Below, piece by piece: positions 25,501 to 39,143 of a DNA stretch of 64,000 nucleotides. Where the stretch lies: assembly GCF_050947335.1 (NCBI RefSeq), contig NW_027473690.1:1-64000 (forward strand). The letters run 5' to 3'. The notes below the pieces were generated by a model, which worked only from the letters and a program-made list of their open reading frames with translations, ran no database searches and was not told where the DNA came from. Within the stretch, counting starts at the first letter, position 1; every line of letters starts with the position of its first letter. The DNA comes from Megachile rotundata (lineage: Eukaryota; Arthropoda; Insecta; Hymenoptera; Megachilidae). The translations under genes and the position numbers were made by a program.

Positions 25501-28060
25501 AATGAGTATAGTAATTGTAGATCTATCGATCATTTAAGCATAATATGGTTAATAATATGAGTTAGATTGATAATAATAACAGTAATAAGTATAGTAATTG
25601 TCGTTCTATCGATAATATAACCATAATATGGCTAATAATATGATTTAGATTGATAATACTAAGAGTAGTGAGTATAGTAATTCTCGTTCTATCGATCATA
25701 TATGCATAATATGGCTAATAATATGAGTTAGATTGATAATAATAAGAGTAATAACTACAGTAATTGTCGTTCTATCGATCATATAAGCATAATAAGGCTA
25801 ATAATATGATTTAGAGTGATAATACTAAGAGTAGTGAGTATAGTAATTCTCATTCTATCGATCATATAAGCATAATATGGCTAATAATATGAGTTAGATT
25901 GATAATAATAACAGTAATAAGTATAGTAATTGTCGTTCTATCGATAATATAACCATAATATGGCTAGTAATATGAGTTAGATTGATAATACTAAGAGTAG
26001 TGAGTATAGTAATTCTCGTTCTATCGCTCATATAAGCATAATATGGCTAATAATATGAGTTAGATTGATAATAATAAGAGTAATAAGTATAGTAATTGTC
26101 GTTCTATCGATAATATAACCATAATATGGCTAATAATATGAGTTAGATTGATAATAATAAGAGTAATAAGTATAATAATTGTCGTTCTATCGATCATATA
26201 AGCATAATATGGCTAATAATATGAGTTAGATTGATAATACTAAGAGTAGTGAGTATAGTAATTCTCGTTCTATCGATCAAATAAGCATAATATGGCTAAT
26301 AATATGAGTTAGATTGATAATAATAAGAGTAATGAGTATAGTAATTGTAGATCTATCGATCATTTAAGCATAATATGGCTAATAATATGAGTTAGATTGA
26401 TAATAATAACAGTAATAAGTATAGTAATTGTCGTTCTATCGATAATATAACCATAATATGGCTAATAATATGATTTAGATTGATAATACTAAGAGTAGTG
26501 AGTATAGTAATTCTCGTTCTATCGATCATATATGCATAATATGGCTAATAATATGAGTTAGATTGATAATAATAAGAGTAATAACTACAGTAATTGTCGT
26601 TCTATCGATCATATAAGCATAATAAGGCTAATAATATGATTTAGAGTGATAATACTAAGAGTAGTGAGTATAGTAATTCTCATTCTATCGATCATATAAG
26701 CATAATATGGCTAATAATATGAGTTAGAATGATAATAATAAGAGTAATGAGTATAGTAATTGTCGTTCTATCGATCATTTAAGCATAATATGGGTAATAA
26801 TATGAGTTAGATTGATAATAATAAGAGTAATAACTACAGTAATTGTCGTTCTATCGATCATATAAGCATAATAAGGCTAATAATATGATTTAGAGTGATA
26901 ATACTAAGAGTAGTGAGTATAGTAATTCTCATTCTATCGATCATATAAGCATAATATGGCTAATAATATGAGTTAGATTGATAATAATAAGAGTAATGAG
27001 TATAGTAATTGTCGTTCTATCGATCATTTAAGCATAATATGGGTAATAATATGAGTCAGATTGATAATAATAACAGTAATAAGTATAGTAATTGTCGTTC
27101 TATCGATCATATAAGCATAATATGGCTAATAATATGAGTTAGATTGATAATAATAAGAGTAATAAGTATAGTATTTGTCGTTCTATCGATCATTTAAGCA
27201 TAATATGGCTAATAATATGAGTTAGATTGATAATAATAAGAGTAACAACTACAGTAATTGTCGTTCTATCGATCATATAAGCATAATAAGGCTAATAATA
27301 TGAGTTAGATTGATAATAATAAGAGTAATAAGAATAGTAATTGTCGTTCTCTCGATCATATAAGCATAATATGGCTAATAATATGAGTTAGAGTGATAAT
27401 ACTAAGAGTAGTGAGTATAGTAATTCTCATTCTATCGATCATTTAAGCATAATATGGCTAATAATATGAGTTAGATTGATAATAATAACAGTAATAAGTA
27501 TAGTAATTGTCGTTCTATCGATAATATAACCATAATATGGCTAATAATATGAGTTAGATTGATAATACTAAGAGTAGTGACTATAGTAATTCTCGTTTTA
27601 TCGATCATATAAGCATAATATGGTTAATAATATGAGTTAGATTGATAGTAATAAGAGTAATAAGTATAGTATTTGTCGTTCTATCGATCATATAAGCATA
27701 ATATGGCTAATAATATGAGTTAGATTGATAATAATAAGAGTAATAAGTATAGTAATTGTCGTTCTATCGATCATATAAGCATAATATGGCTAATAATATG
27801 AGTTAGATTGATAATACTAAGAGTAGTGAGTATAGTAATTCTCGTTCTATCGATCATTTAAGCATAATATGGGTAATAATATGAGTCAGATTGATAATAA
27901 TAACAGTAATAAGTATAGTAATTGTCGTTCTATCGATAAAATAAGCATAATATTGCTAATAATATGAGTTAGATTGATAATACTAAGAGTAGTGAGTATA
28001 GTAGTTCTCGTTCTATCGATCATATAAGCATAATATGGCTAATAATATGAGTTAGATTGA
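19560..28060. repeat. 33-monomer higher-order repeat (2,739 bp), about 3.1 copies
   Basis: Several rare markers recur every 2,739 bp (33 x 83). The gtagatct site preceding ggttaataat is at 20041, 22780 and 25519. The gatcaaataag marker is at 20801, 23540 and 26279. The ggtaataatatgagttag hybrid starts at 21315, 24054 and 26793. The copies are near-identical. Copies 1 and 2 share a three-substitution cluster reading gttagtttaatactaataag (22241 and 24980) that copy 3 lacks, so those two are the closer pair. Copy 3 has a private gagttagaat at about 26729. The next gatcaaataag, at 28852, is 31 monomers on, a shortened unit. Confidence 0.85.
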
Positions 28061-30212
28061 TAACAATAAGAGTAATGAGTATAGTAATTGTCGTTCTATC
28101 GATCATTTAAGCATAATATGGGTAATAATATGAGTCAGATTGATAATAATAACAGTAATAAGTATAGTCATTGTCGTTCTATCGATCATATAAGCATAAT
28201 ATGGCTAATAATATGAGTTAGATTGATAATAATAAGAGTAGTGAGTATAGTAATTCTCGTTCTATCGATCATATAAGCATAATATGGCTAATAATATGAG
28301 TTAGATTGATAATAATAAGAGTAATAACTACAGTAATTGTCGTTCTATCGATCATATAAGCATAATAAGGCTAATAATATGAGTTAGAGTGATAATACTA
28401 AGAGTAGTGAGTATAGTAATTGTCATTCTATCGATCATATAAGCATAATATGGCTAATAATATGAGTTAGATTGATAATAATAAGAGTAATAACTACAGT
28501 AATTGTCGTTCTATCGATAATATAACCATAATATGGCTAGTAATATGAGTTAGATTGATAATACTAAGAGTAGTGAGTATAGTAATTCTCGTTCTATCGC
28601 TCATATAAGCATAATATGGCTAATAATATGAGTTAGATTGATAATAATAAGAGTAATAAGTATAGTAATTGTCGTTCTATCGATAATATAACCATAATAT
28701 GGCTAATAATATGAGTTAGATTGATAATAATAAGAGTAATAAGTATAATAATTGTCGTTCTATCGATCATATAAGCATAATATGGCTAATCATATGAGTT
28801 AGATTGATAATACTAAGAGTAGTGAGTATAGTAATTCTCGTTCTATCGATCAAATAAGCATAATATGGCTAATAATATGAGTTAGATTGACAATAATAAG
28901 AGTAATGAGTATAGTAATTGTAGATCTATCGATCATTTAAGCATAATATGGCTAATAATATGAGTTAGATTGATAATAATAACAGTAATAAGTATAGTAA
29001 TTGTCGTTCTATCGATAATATAACCATAATATGGCTAATAATATGATTTAGATTGATAATACTAAGAGTAGTGAGTATGGTAATTCTCGTTCTATCGATC
29101 ATATATGCATAATATGTCTAATAATATGAGTTAGATTGATAATAAGAAGAGTAATAACTACAGTAATTGTCGTTCTATCGATCATATAAGCATAATAAGG
29201 CTAATAATATGATTTAGAGTGATAATACTAAGAGTAGTGAGTATAGTAATTCTCATTCTATCGATCATATAAGCATAATATGGCTAACAATATGAGTTAG
29301 ATTGATAATAATAAGAGTAATGAGTATAGTACTTGTCGTTCTATCGATCATTTAAGCATAATATGGGTAATAATATGAGTCAGATTGATAATAATAACAG
29401 TAATAAGTATAGTAATTGTCGTTCTATCGATCATATAAGCATAATATGGCTAATAATATGAGTTAGATTGATAATAATAAGAGTAGTGAGTATAGTAATT
29501 CTCGTTCTATCGATCATATAAGCATAATATGGCTAATAATATGAGTTAGATTGATAATAATAAGAGTAATAACTACAGTAATTGTCGTTCTATCGATCAT
29601 ATAAGCATAATAAGGCTAATAATATGAGTTAGAGTGATAATACTAAGAGTAGTGAGTATAGTAATTCTCATTCTATCGATCATATAAGCATAATATGGCT
29701 AATAATATGAGTTAGATTGATAATAATAAGAGTAATAAGTATAGTAATTGTCGTTCTATCGATCATTTAAGCATAATATGGGTAATAATATGAGTCAGAT
29801 TGATAATAATAACAGTAATAAGTATACTAATTGTCGTTCTATCGATCATTTAAGCATAATATGGGTAATAATATGAGTCAGATTGATAATAATAACAGCA
29901 ATAAGTATAGTAATTGTCGTTCTATCGATAATATAAGCATAATATTGCTAATAATATGAGTTAGATTGATAATACTAAGAGTAGTGAGTATAGTAGTTCT
30001 CGTTCTATCGATCATGTAAGCATAATATGGCTAATAATATGAGTTAGATTGATAATACTAAGAGTAGAGAGTATAGTAATTCTCGTTCTATCGATCATAT
30101 AAGCATAATATGGCTAATAATATGAGTTAGATTGATAATAATAAGAGTAATAACTACAGTAATTGTCGTTCTATCGATAATATAAGCATAATATTGCTAA
30201 TAATATGAGTTA
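23434..30212. repeat. 6.8-kb block duplicated at 51405-58183 (left copy)
   Basis: This block matches one 27,971 bp (337 monomers) to the right. Paired landmarks are gatcaaataag at 23540/51511, 26279/54250 and 28852/56823; tagtacttgtcg at 29331/57302; tatactaat at 29827/57798; and agagtagag at 30061/58032. Even the irregular 33-33-31 spacing is preserved, so the block was copied as a whole. Differences noticed by eye number about fifteen, including the gttagtttaat cluster at 24980, tagtcattg near 28169, ggctaatcat near 28790 and gataagaag near 29125. Confidence 0.83.
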
Positions 30213-32484
30213 GAGTGATAATACTAAGAGTAGTGAGTATAGTAATTCTCATTCTATCGATCATATAAGCATAATATGGCTAATAATATGAGTTAGATTG
30301 ATAATAATAACAGTAATAAGTATAGTAATTGTCGTTCTATCGATCATTTAAGCATAATATGGGTAATAATATGAGTCAGATTGATAATAATAACAGTAAT
30401 AAGTATAGTAATTGTCGTTCTATCGATCATGTAAGCATAATATGGGTAATAATATGAGTCAGATTGATAATAATAGCAGTAATAAGTATAGTAATTGTCG
30501 TTCTATCGATAATATAAGCATAATATTGCTAATAATATGAGTTAGATTGATAATACTAAGAGTAGTGAGTATAGTAGTTCTCGTTCTATCGATCATATAA
30601 GCATAATATGGCTAATAATATGAGTTAGATTGATAATAATAAGAGTAATGAGTATAGTAATTGTAGATCTATCGATCATTTAAGCATAATATGGGTAATA
30701 ATATGAGTCAGATTGATAATAATAACAGTAATAAGTATAGTAATTGTCGTTCTATCGATCATATAAGCATAATATGGCTAATAATATGAGTTAGATTGAT
30801 AATAATAAGAGTAGTGAGTATAGTAATTCTCGTTCTATCGATCATATAAGCATAATATGGCTAATAATATGAGTTAGATTGATAATAATAAGAGTAATGA
30901 GTATAGTACTTGTCGTTCTATCGATCATTTAAGCATAATATGGGTAATAATATGAGTCAGATTGATAATAATAACAGTAATAAGTATAGTAATTGTCGTT
31001 CTATCGATCATATAAGCATAATATGGCTAATAATATGAGTTAGATTGATAATAATAAGAGTAGTGAGTATAGTAATTCTCGTTCTATCGATCATATAAGC
31101 ATAATATGGCTAATAATATGAGTTAGATTGATAATAATAAGAGTAATAACTACAGTAATTGTCGTTCTATCGATCATATAAGCATAATAAGGCTAATAAT
31201 ATGAGTTAGAGTGATAATACTAAGAGTAGTGAGTATAGTAATTCTCATTCTATCGATCATATAAGCATAATATGGCTAATAATATGAGTTAGATTGATAA
31301 TAATAAGAGTAATAAGTATAGTAATTGTCGTTCTATCGATCATTTAAGCATAATATGGGTAATAATATGAGTCAGATTGATAATAATAACAGTAATAAGT
31401 ATACTAATTGTCGTTCTATCGATCATTTAAGCATAATATGGGTAATAATATGAGTCAGATTGATAATAATAACAGTAATAAGTATAGTAATTGTCGTTCT
31501 ATCGATAATATAAGCATAATATTGCTAATAATATGAGTTAGATTGATAATACTAAGAGTAGTGAGTATAGTAGTTCTCGTTCTATCGATCATGTAAGCAT
31601 AATATGGCTAATAATATGAGTTAGATTGATAATACTAAGAGTAGAGAGTATAGTAATTCTCGTTCTATCGATCATATAAGCATAATATGGCTAATAATAT
31701 GAGTTAGATTGATAATAATAAGAGTAATAACTACAGTAATTGTCGTTCTATCGATAATATAAGCATAATATTGCTAATAATATGAGTTAGAGTGATAATA
31801 CTAAGAGTAGTGAGTATAGTAATTCTCATTCTATCGATCATATAAGCATAATATGGCTAATAATATGAGTTAGATTGATAATAATAACAGTAATAAGTAT
31901 AGTAATTGTCGTTCTATCGATCATTTAAGCATAATATGGGTAATAATATGAGTCAGATTGATAATAATAACAGTAATAAGTATAGTAATTGTCGTTCTAT
32001 CGATCATGTAAGCATAATATGGGTAATAATATGAGTCAGATTGATAATAATAGCAGTAATAAGTATAGTAATTGTCGTTCTATCGATTATATAAGCATAA
32101 TATTGCTAATAATATGAGTTAGATTGATAATACTAAGAGTAGTGAGTATAGTAGTTCTCGTTCTATCGATCATATAAGCATAATATGGCTAATAATATGA
32201 GTTAGATTGATAATAATAAGAGTAATGAGTATAGTAATTGTAGATCTATCGATCATTTAAGCATAATATGGGTAATAATATGAGTCAGATTGATAATAAT
32301 AACAGTAATAAGTATAGTAATTGTCGTTCTATCGATCATATAAGCATAATATGGCTAATAATATGAGTTAGATTGATAATAATAAGAGTAGTGAGTATAG
32401 TAATTCTCGTTCTATCGATCATATAAGCATAATATGGCTAATAATATGAGTTAGATTGATAATAATAAGAGTAATGAGTATAGT
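29265..32484. repeat. 19-monomer higher-order repeat (1,577 bp), two copies
   Basis: Positions 29265-30907 match 30842-32484 at an offset of 1,577 bp (19 x 83). Paired markers are tagtacttgtcg (29331/30908), tatactaat (29827/31404), agagtagag (30061/31638), catgtaagc, aatagcag and gtagatct (30665/32242). The unit contains slots recognisable from the 17-monomer HOR (tatactaat, gamma, delta with cataatatt, catgtaag, aatagcag) joined to extra monomers. It may be an earlier or parallel version of that HOR. Confidence 0.78.
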
Positions 32485-34441
32485 AATTGTAGATCTATCG
32501 ATCATTTAAGCATAATATGGCTAATAATATGAGTTAGATTGATAATAATAACAGTAATAAGTATAGTAATTGTCGTTCTATCGATAATATAAGCATAATA
32601 TGGCTAATAATATGAGTTAGATTGATAATACTAAGAGTATTGAGTATAGTAATTCTCGTTCTATCGATCATATAAGCATAATATGGCTAATAATATGAGT
32701 TAGATTGATAATAATAACAGTAATAAGTATAGTAATTGTCGTTCTATCGATAATATAACCATAATATGGCTAATAATATGAGTTAGATTGATAATACTAA
32801 GAGTAGTGAGTATAGTAATTCTCGTTCTATCGATCATATATGCATAATACGGCTAATAATATGAGTTAGATTGATAATAATTAGAGTAATAACTACTGTA
32901 ATTGTCGTTCTATCGATCATATAAGCATAATAAGGCTAATAATATGAGTTAGAGTGATAATACTAAGAGTAGTGACTATAGTAATTCTCGTTTTATCGAT
33001 CATATAAGCATAATATGGTTAATAATATGAGTTAGATTGATAGTAATAAGAGTAATAAGTATAGTATTTGTCGTTCTATCGATCATATAAGCATAATATG
33101 GCTAATAATATGAGTTAGATTGATAATAATAAGAGTAATAAGTATAGTAATTGTCGTTCTATCGATCATATAAGCATAATATGGCTAATAATATGAGTTA
33201 GATTGATAATACTAAGAGTAGTGAGTATAGTAATTCTCGTTCTATCGATCATTTAAGCATAATATGGGTAATAATATGAGTCAGATTGATAATAATAACA
33301 GTAATAAGTATAGTAATTGTCGTTCTATCGATAAAATAAGCATAATATTGCTAATAATATGAGTTAGATTGATAATACTAAGAGTAGTGAGTATAGTAGT
33401 TCTCGTTCTATCGATCATATAAGCATAATATGGCTAATAATATGAGTTAGATTGATAACAATAAGAGTAATGAGTATAGTAATTGTCGTTCTATCGATCA
33501 TTTAAGCATAATATGGGTAATAATATGAGTCAGATTGATAATAATAACAGTAATAAGTATAGTAATTGTCGTTCTATCGATCATATAAGCATAATATGGC
33601 TAATAATATGAGTTAGATTGATAATAATAAGAGTAGTGAGTATAGTAATTCTCGTTCTATCGATCATATAAGCATAATATGGCTAATAATATGAGTTAGA
33701 TTGATAATAATAAGAGTAATGAGTATAGTAATTGTAGATCTATCGATCATTTAAGCATAATATGGCTAATAATATGAGTTAGATTGATAATAATAACAGT
33801 AATAAGTATAGTAATTGTCGTTCTATCGATAATATAAGCATAATATGGCTAATAATATGAGTTAGATTGATAATACTAAGAGTATTGAGTATAGTAATTC
33901 TCGTTCTATCGATCATATAAGCATAATATGGCTAATAATATGAGTTAGATTGATAATAATAACAGTAATAAGTATAGTAATTGTCGTTCTATCGATAATA
34001 TAACCATAATATGGCTAATAATATGAGTTAGATTGATAATACTAAGAGTAGTGAGTATAGTAATTCTCGTTCTATCGATCAAATAAGCATAATATGGCTA
34101 ATAATATGAGTTAGATTGATAATAATAAGAGTAATGAGTATAGTAATTGTAGATCTATCGATCATTTAAGCATAATATGGCTAATAATATGAGTTAGATT
34201 GATAATAATAACAGTAATAAGTATAGTAATTGTCGTTCTATCGATAATATAACCATAATATGGCTAATAATATGATTTAGATTGATAATACTAAGAGTAG
34301 TGAGTATAGTAATTCTCGTTCTATCGATCATATATGCATAATATGGCTAATAATATGAGTTAGATTGATAATAATAAGAGTAATAACTACAGTAATTGTC
34401 GTTCTATCGATCATATAAGCATAATAAGGCTAATAATATGA
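32243..34441. repeat. 2.2-kb segment duplicated from 14975-17173 (right copy)
   Basis: This is the right-hand partner of 14975-17173, with the same rare variants in the same order. It ends exactly where the 17-monomer HOR domain begins: after cataataaggctaat the sequence passes directly into slot 5 of that HOR (ataaacat, then agagaagtgag). The junction falls inside a monomer at or near 34441 without disturbing the 83-bp register, as expected from homologous unequal exchange. Confidence 0.8.
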
Positions 34442-36503
34442 GTTAGATTGATAATAATAAGAGTAATAAGTATAGTAATTGTCGTTCTATCGATCATATA
34501 AACATAATATGGCTAATAATATGAGTTAGATTGATAATACTAAGAGAAGTGAGTATAGTAATTCTCGTTCTATCGATCATTTAAGCATAATATGGGTAAT
34601 AATATGAGTCAGATTGATAATAATAACAGTAATAAGTATAGTAATTGTCGTTCTATCGATAATATAAGCATAATAAGGCTAATAATATGAGTTAGAGTGA
34701 TAATACTAAGAGTAGTGAGTATAGTAATTCTCATTCTATCGATCATATAAGCATAATATGGCTAATAATATGAGTTAGATTGATAATAATAACAGTAATA
34801 AGTATAGTAATTGTCGTTCTATCGATCATTTAAGCATAATATGGGTAATAATATGAGTCAGATTGATAATAATAACAGTAATAAGTATAGTAATTGTCGT
34901 TCTATCGATCATGTAAGCATAATATGGGTAATAATATGAGTCAGATTGATAATAATAGCAGTAATAAGTATAGTAATTGTCGTTCTATCGATAATATAAG
35001 CATAATATTGCTAATAATATGAGTTAGATTGATAATACTAAGAGTAGTGAGTATAGTAGTTCTCGTTCTATCGATCATATAAGCATAATATGGCTAATAA
35101 TATGAGTTAGATTGATAATAATAAGAGTAATAAGTATAGTAATTGTCGTTCTATCGATCATATAAGCATAATATGGCTAATAATATGAGTTAGATTGATA
35201 ATAATAAGAGTAGTGAGTATAGTAATTCTCGTTCTATCGATCATATAAGCATAATATGGCTAATAATATGAGTTAGATTGATAATAATAAGAGTAATAAC
35301 TACAGTAATTGTCGTTCTATCGATCATATAAGCATAATAAGGCTAATAATATGAGTTAGAGTGATAATACTAAGAGTAGTGAGTATAGTAATTCTCATTC
35401 TATCGATCATATAAGCATAATATGGCTAATAATATGAGTTAGATTGATAATAATAAGAGTAATAAGTATAGTAATTGTCGTTCTATCGATCATTTAAGCA
35501 TAATATGGGTAATAATATGAGTCAGATTGATAATAATAACAGTAATAAGTATACTAATTGTCGTTCTATCGATCATTTAAGCATAATATGGGTAATAATA
35601 TGAGTCAGATTGATAATAATAACAGTAATAAGTATAGTAATTGTCGTTCTATCGATAATATAAGCATAATATGGCTAATAATATGAGTTAGATTGATAAT
35701 AATAAGAGTAATAACTACAGTAATTGTCGTTCTATCGATAATATAAGCATAATATTGCTAATAATATGAGTTAGATTGATAATACTAAGAGTAGTGAGTA
35801 TAGTAGTTCTCGTTCTATCGATCATATAAGCATAATATGGCTAATAATATGAGTTAGATTGATAATAATAAGAGTAATAAGTATAGTAATTGTCGTTCTA
35901 TCGATCATATAAACATAATATGGCTAATAATATGAGTTAGATTGATAATACTAAGAGAAGTGAGTATAGTAATTCTCGTTCTATCGATCATTTAAGCATA
36001 ATATGGGTAATAATATGAGTCAGATTGATAATAATAACAGTAATAAGTATAGTAATTGTCGTTCTATCGATAATATAAGCATAATAAGGCTAATAATATG
36101 AGTTAGAGTGATAATACTAAGAGTAGTGAGTATAGTAATTCTCATTCTATCGATCATATAAGCATAATATGGCTAATAATATGAGTTAGATTGATAATAA
36201 TAACAGTAATAAGTATAGTAATTGTCGTTCTATCGATCATTTAAGCATAATATGGGTAATAATATGAGTCAGATTGATAATAATAACAGTAATAAGTATA
36301 GTAATTGTCGTTCTATCGATCATGTAAGCATAATATGGGTAATAATATGAGTCAGATTGATAATAATAGCAGTAATAAGTATAGTAATTGTCGTTCTATC
36401 GATAATATAAGCATAATATTGCTAATAATATGAGTTAGATTGATAATACTAAGAGTAGTGAGTATAGTAGTTCTCGTTCTATCGATCATATAAGCATAAT
36501 ATG

Positions 36504-37333
36504 GCTAATAATATGAGTTAGATTGATAATACTAAGAGTAGTGAGTATAGTAATTCTCGTTCTATCGATCATTTAAGCATAATATGGGTAATAATATGAG
36601 TCAGATTGATAATAATAACAGTAATAAGTATAGTAATTGTCGTTCTATCGATAATATAAGCATAATATTGCTAATAATATGAGTTAGATTGATAATACTA
36701 AGAGTAGTGAGTATAGTAGTTCTCGTTCTATCGATCATATAAGCATAATATGGCTAATAATATGAGTTAGATTGATAATAATAAGAGTAATAAGTATAGT
36801 AATTGTCGTTCTATCGATCATATAAGCATAATATGGCTAATAATATGAGTTAGATTGATAATACTAAGAGTAGTGAGTATAGTAATTCTCGTTCTATCGA
36901 TCATATAAGCATAATATGGCTAATAATATGAGTTAGATTGATAATAATAAGAGTAATGAGTATAGTAATTGTAGATCTATCGATCATTTAAGCATAATAT
37001 GGTTAATAATATGAGTTAGATTGATAATAATAACAGTAATAAGTATAGTAATTCTCGTTCTATCGCTCATATAAGCATAATATGGCTAATAATATGATTT
37101 AGAGTGATAATACTAAGAGTAGTGAGTATAGTAATTCTCGTTCTATCGATCATATAAGCATAATATGGCTAATAATATGAGTTAGATTGATAATAATAAG
37201 AGTAATGAGTATAGTAATTGTCGTTCTATCGATCATTTAAGCATAATATGGGTAATAATATGAGTCAGATTGATAATAATAACAGTAATAAGTATAGTAA
37301 TTGTCGTTCTATCGATCATATAAGCATAATATG
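36504..37333 (+). repeat. 10-monomer insert module in the 17-mer domain
   Basis: After slot 12 of the unit that starts at 35508, ten monomers replace slot 13, and the unit then resumes at slot 14 (37334), giving 26 monomers. The module includes a beta with catttaag, a gamma ending in cataatatt, a gtagatct monomer, the chimeric monomer at 37002-37084 and a gatttagagtg monomer. These types are typical of the 33-monomer HOR, so the module is a piece of that family embedded in the 17-mer domain. Slot 14 after the module carries a shared private change, gtgggtatag. Confidence 0.8.
37002..37084 (+). repeat. Chimeric gamma/beta-like monomer
   Basis: The left part reads ggttaataat with ataacagtaataagtatag, as in an alpha/gamma-like monomer of the 33-mer family. 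The right part reads aattctcgttctatcgctc, as in a beta sub-variant of the same family. Elsewhere these halves belong to different monomers several units apart (compare 20082-20164 and the cgctcat beta near 20547). The breakpoint lies in the shared stretch around monomer positions 41-52. The same chimera is present at 43310-43392, 76 monomers away, so it formed once and was then copied. Confidence 0.82.
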
Positions 37334-37665
37334 GCTAATAATATGAGTTAGATTGATAATAATAAGAGTAGTGGGTATAGTAATTCTCGTTCTATCGATC
37401 ATATAAGCATAATATGGCTAATAATATGAGTTAGATTGATAATAATAAGAGTAATAACTACAGTAATTGTCGTTCTATCGATCATATAAGCATAATAAGG
37501 CTAATAATATGAGTTAGAGTGATAATACTAAGAGTAGTGAGTATAGTAATTCTCATTCTATCGATCATATAAGCATAATATGGCTAATAATATGAGTTAG
37601 ATTGATAATAATAAGAGTAATAAGTATAGTAATTGTCGTTCTATCGATCATTTAAGCATAATATG

Positions 37666-38993
37666 GGTAATAATATGAGTCAGATTGATAATAATAACAG
37701 TAATAAGTATACTAATTGTCGTTCTATCGATCATTTAAGCATAATATGGGTAATAATATGAGTCAGATTGATAATAATAACAGTAATAAGTATAGTAATT
37801 GTCGTTCTATCGATAATATAAGCATAATATGGCTAATAATATGAGTTAGATTGATAATAATAAGAGTAATAACTACAGTAATTGTCGTTCTATCGATAAT
37901 ATAAGCATAATATTGCTAATAATATGAGTTAGATTGATAATACTAAGAGTAGTGAGTATAGTAGTTCTCGTTCTATCGATCATATAAGCATAATATGGCT
38001 AATAATATGAGTTAGATTGATAATAATAAGAGTAATAAGTATAGTAATTGTCGTTCTATCGATCATATAAACATAATATGGCTAATAATATGAGTTAGAT
38101 TGATAATACTAAGAGAAGTGAGTATAGTAATTCTCGTTCTATCGATCATTTAAGCATAATATGGGTAATAATATGAGTCAGATTGATAATAATAACAGTA
38201 ATAAGTATAGTAATTGTCGTTCTATCGATAATATAAGCATAATAAGGCTAATAATATGAGTTAGAGTGATAATACTAAGAGTAGTGAGTATAGTAATTCT
38301 CATTCTATCGATCATATAAGCATAATATGGCTAATAATATGAGTTAGATTGATAATAATAACAGTAATAAGTATAGTAATTGTCGTTCTATCGATCATTT
38401 AAGCATAATATGGGTAATAATATGAGTCAGATTGATAATAATAACAGTAATAAGTATAGTAATTGTCGTTCTATCGATAATATAAGCATAATATTGCTAA
38501 TAATATGAGTTAGATTGATAATACTAAGAGTAGTGAGTATAGTAGTTCTCGTTCTATCGATCATATAAGCATAATATGGCTAATAATATGAGTTAGATTG
38601 ATAATAATAAGAGTAATAAGTATAGTAATTGTCGTTCTATCGATCATATAAGCATAATATGGCTAATAATATGAGTTAGATTGATAATAATAAGAGTAGT
38701 GAGTATAGTAATTCTCGTTCTATCGATCATATAAGCATAATATGGCTAATAATATGAGTTAGATTGATAATAATAAGAGTAATAACTACAGTAATTGTCG
38801 TTCTATCGATCATATAAGCATAATAAGGCTAATAATATGAGTTAGAGTGATAATACTAAGAGTAGTGAGTATAGTAATTCTCATTCTATCGATCATATAA
38901 GCATAATATGGCTAATAATATGAGTTAGATTGATAATAATAAGAGTAATAAGTATAGTAATTGTCGTTCTATCGATCATTTAAGCATAATATG
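37666..38993 (+). repeat. 16-monomer variant unit (one monomer deleted)
   Basis: This unit is 1,328 bp rather than 1,411 bp. The catgtaag slot and the aatagcag slot are fused into a single gamma monomer near 38410-38492, which reads aacagtaat and then cgataatataagcataatatt. That is the outcome expected from unequal exchange between the adjacent gamma slots 10 and 11, losing exactly 83 bp. A different loss in the same neighbourhood is seen in the unit near 17742-18650, where the aatagcag form is kept and catgtaag is missing. Confidence 0.8.
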
Positions 38994-39135
38994 GGTAATA
39001 ATATGAGTCAGATTGATAATAATAACAGTAATAAGTATACTAATTGTCGTTCTATCGATCATTTAAGCATAATATGGGTAATAATATGAGTCAGATTGAT
39101 AATAATAACAGTAATAAGTATAGTAATTGTCGTTC

Positions 39136-39143
39136 TATCGATA
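39136..39143. other. TATCGATA palindrome, example of a recurrent site
   Basis: Monomers with cgataat instead of cgatcat contain the 8-bp palindrome TATCGATA at monomer positions 60-67. The standard 17-monomer unit has four (39136, 39219, 39551 and 39883), and they recur in the other units. In Drosophila this is the recognition core of DREF, and its CGATA half is bound by BEAF-32. Binding here is only a possibility: the host is unknown, and the site is one base from the common TATCGATC, so chance amplification is enough to explain it. Confidence 0.35.
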
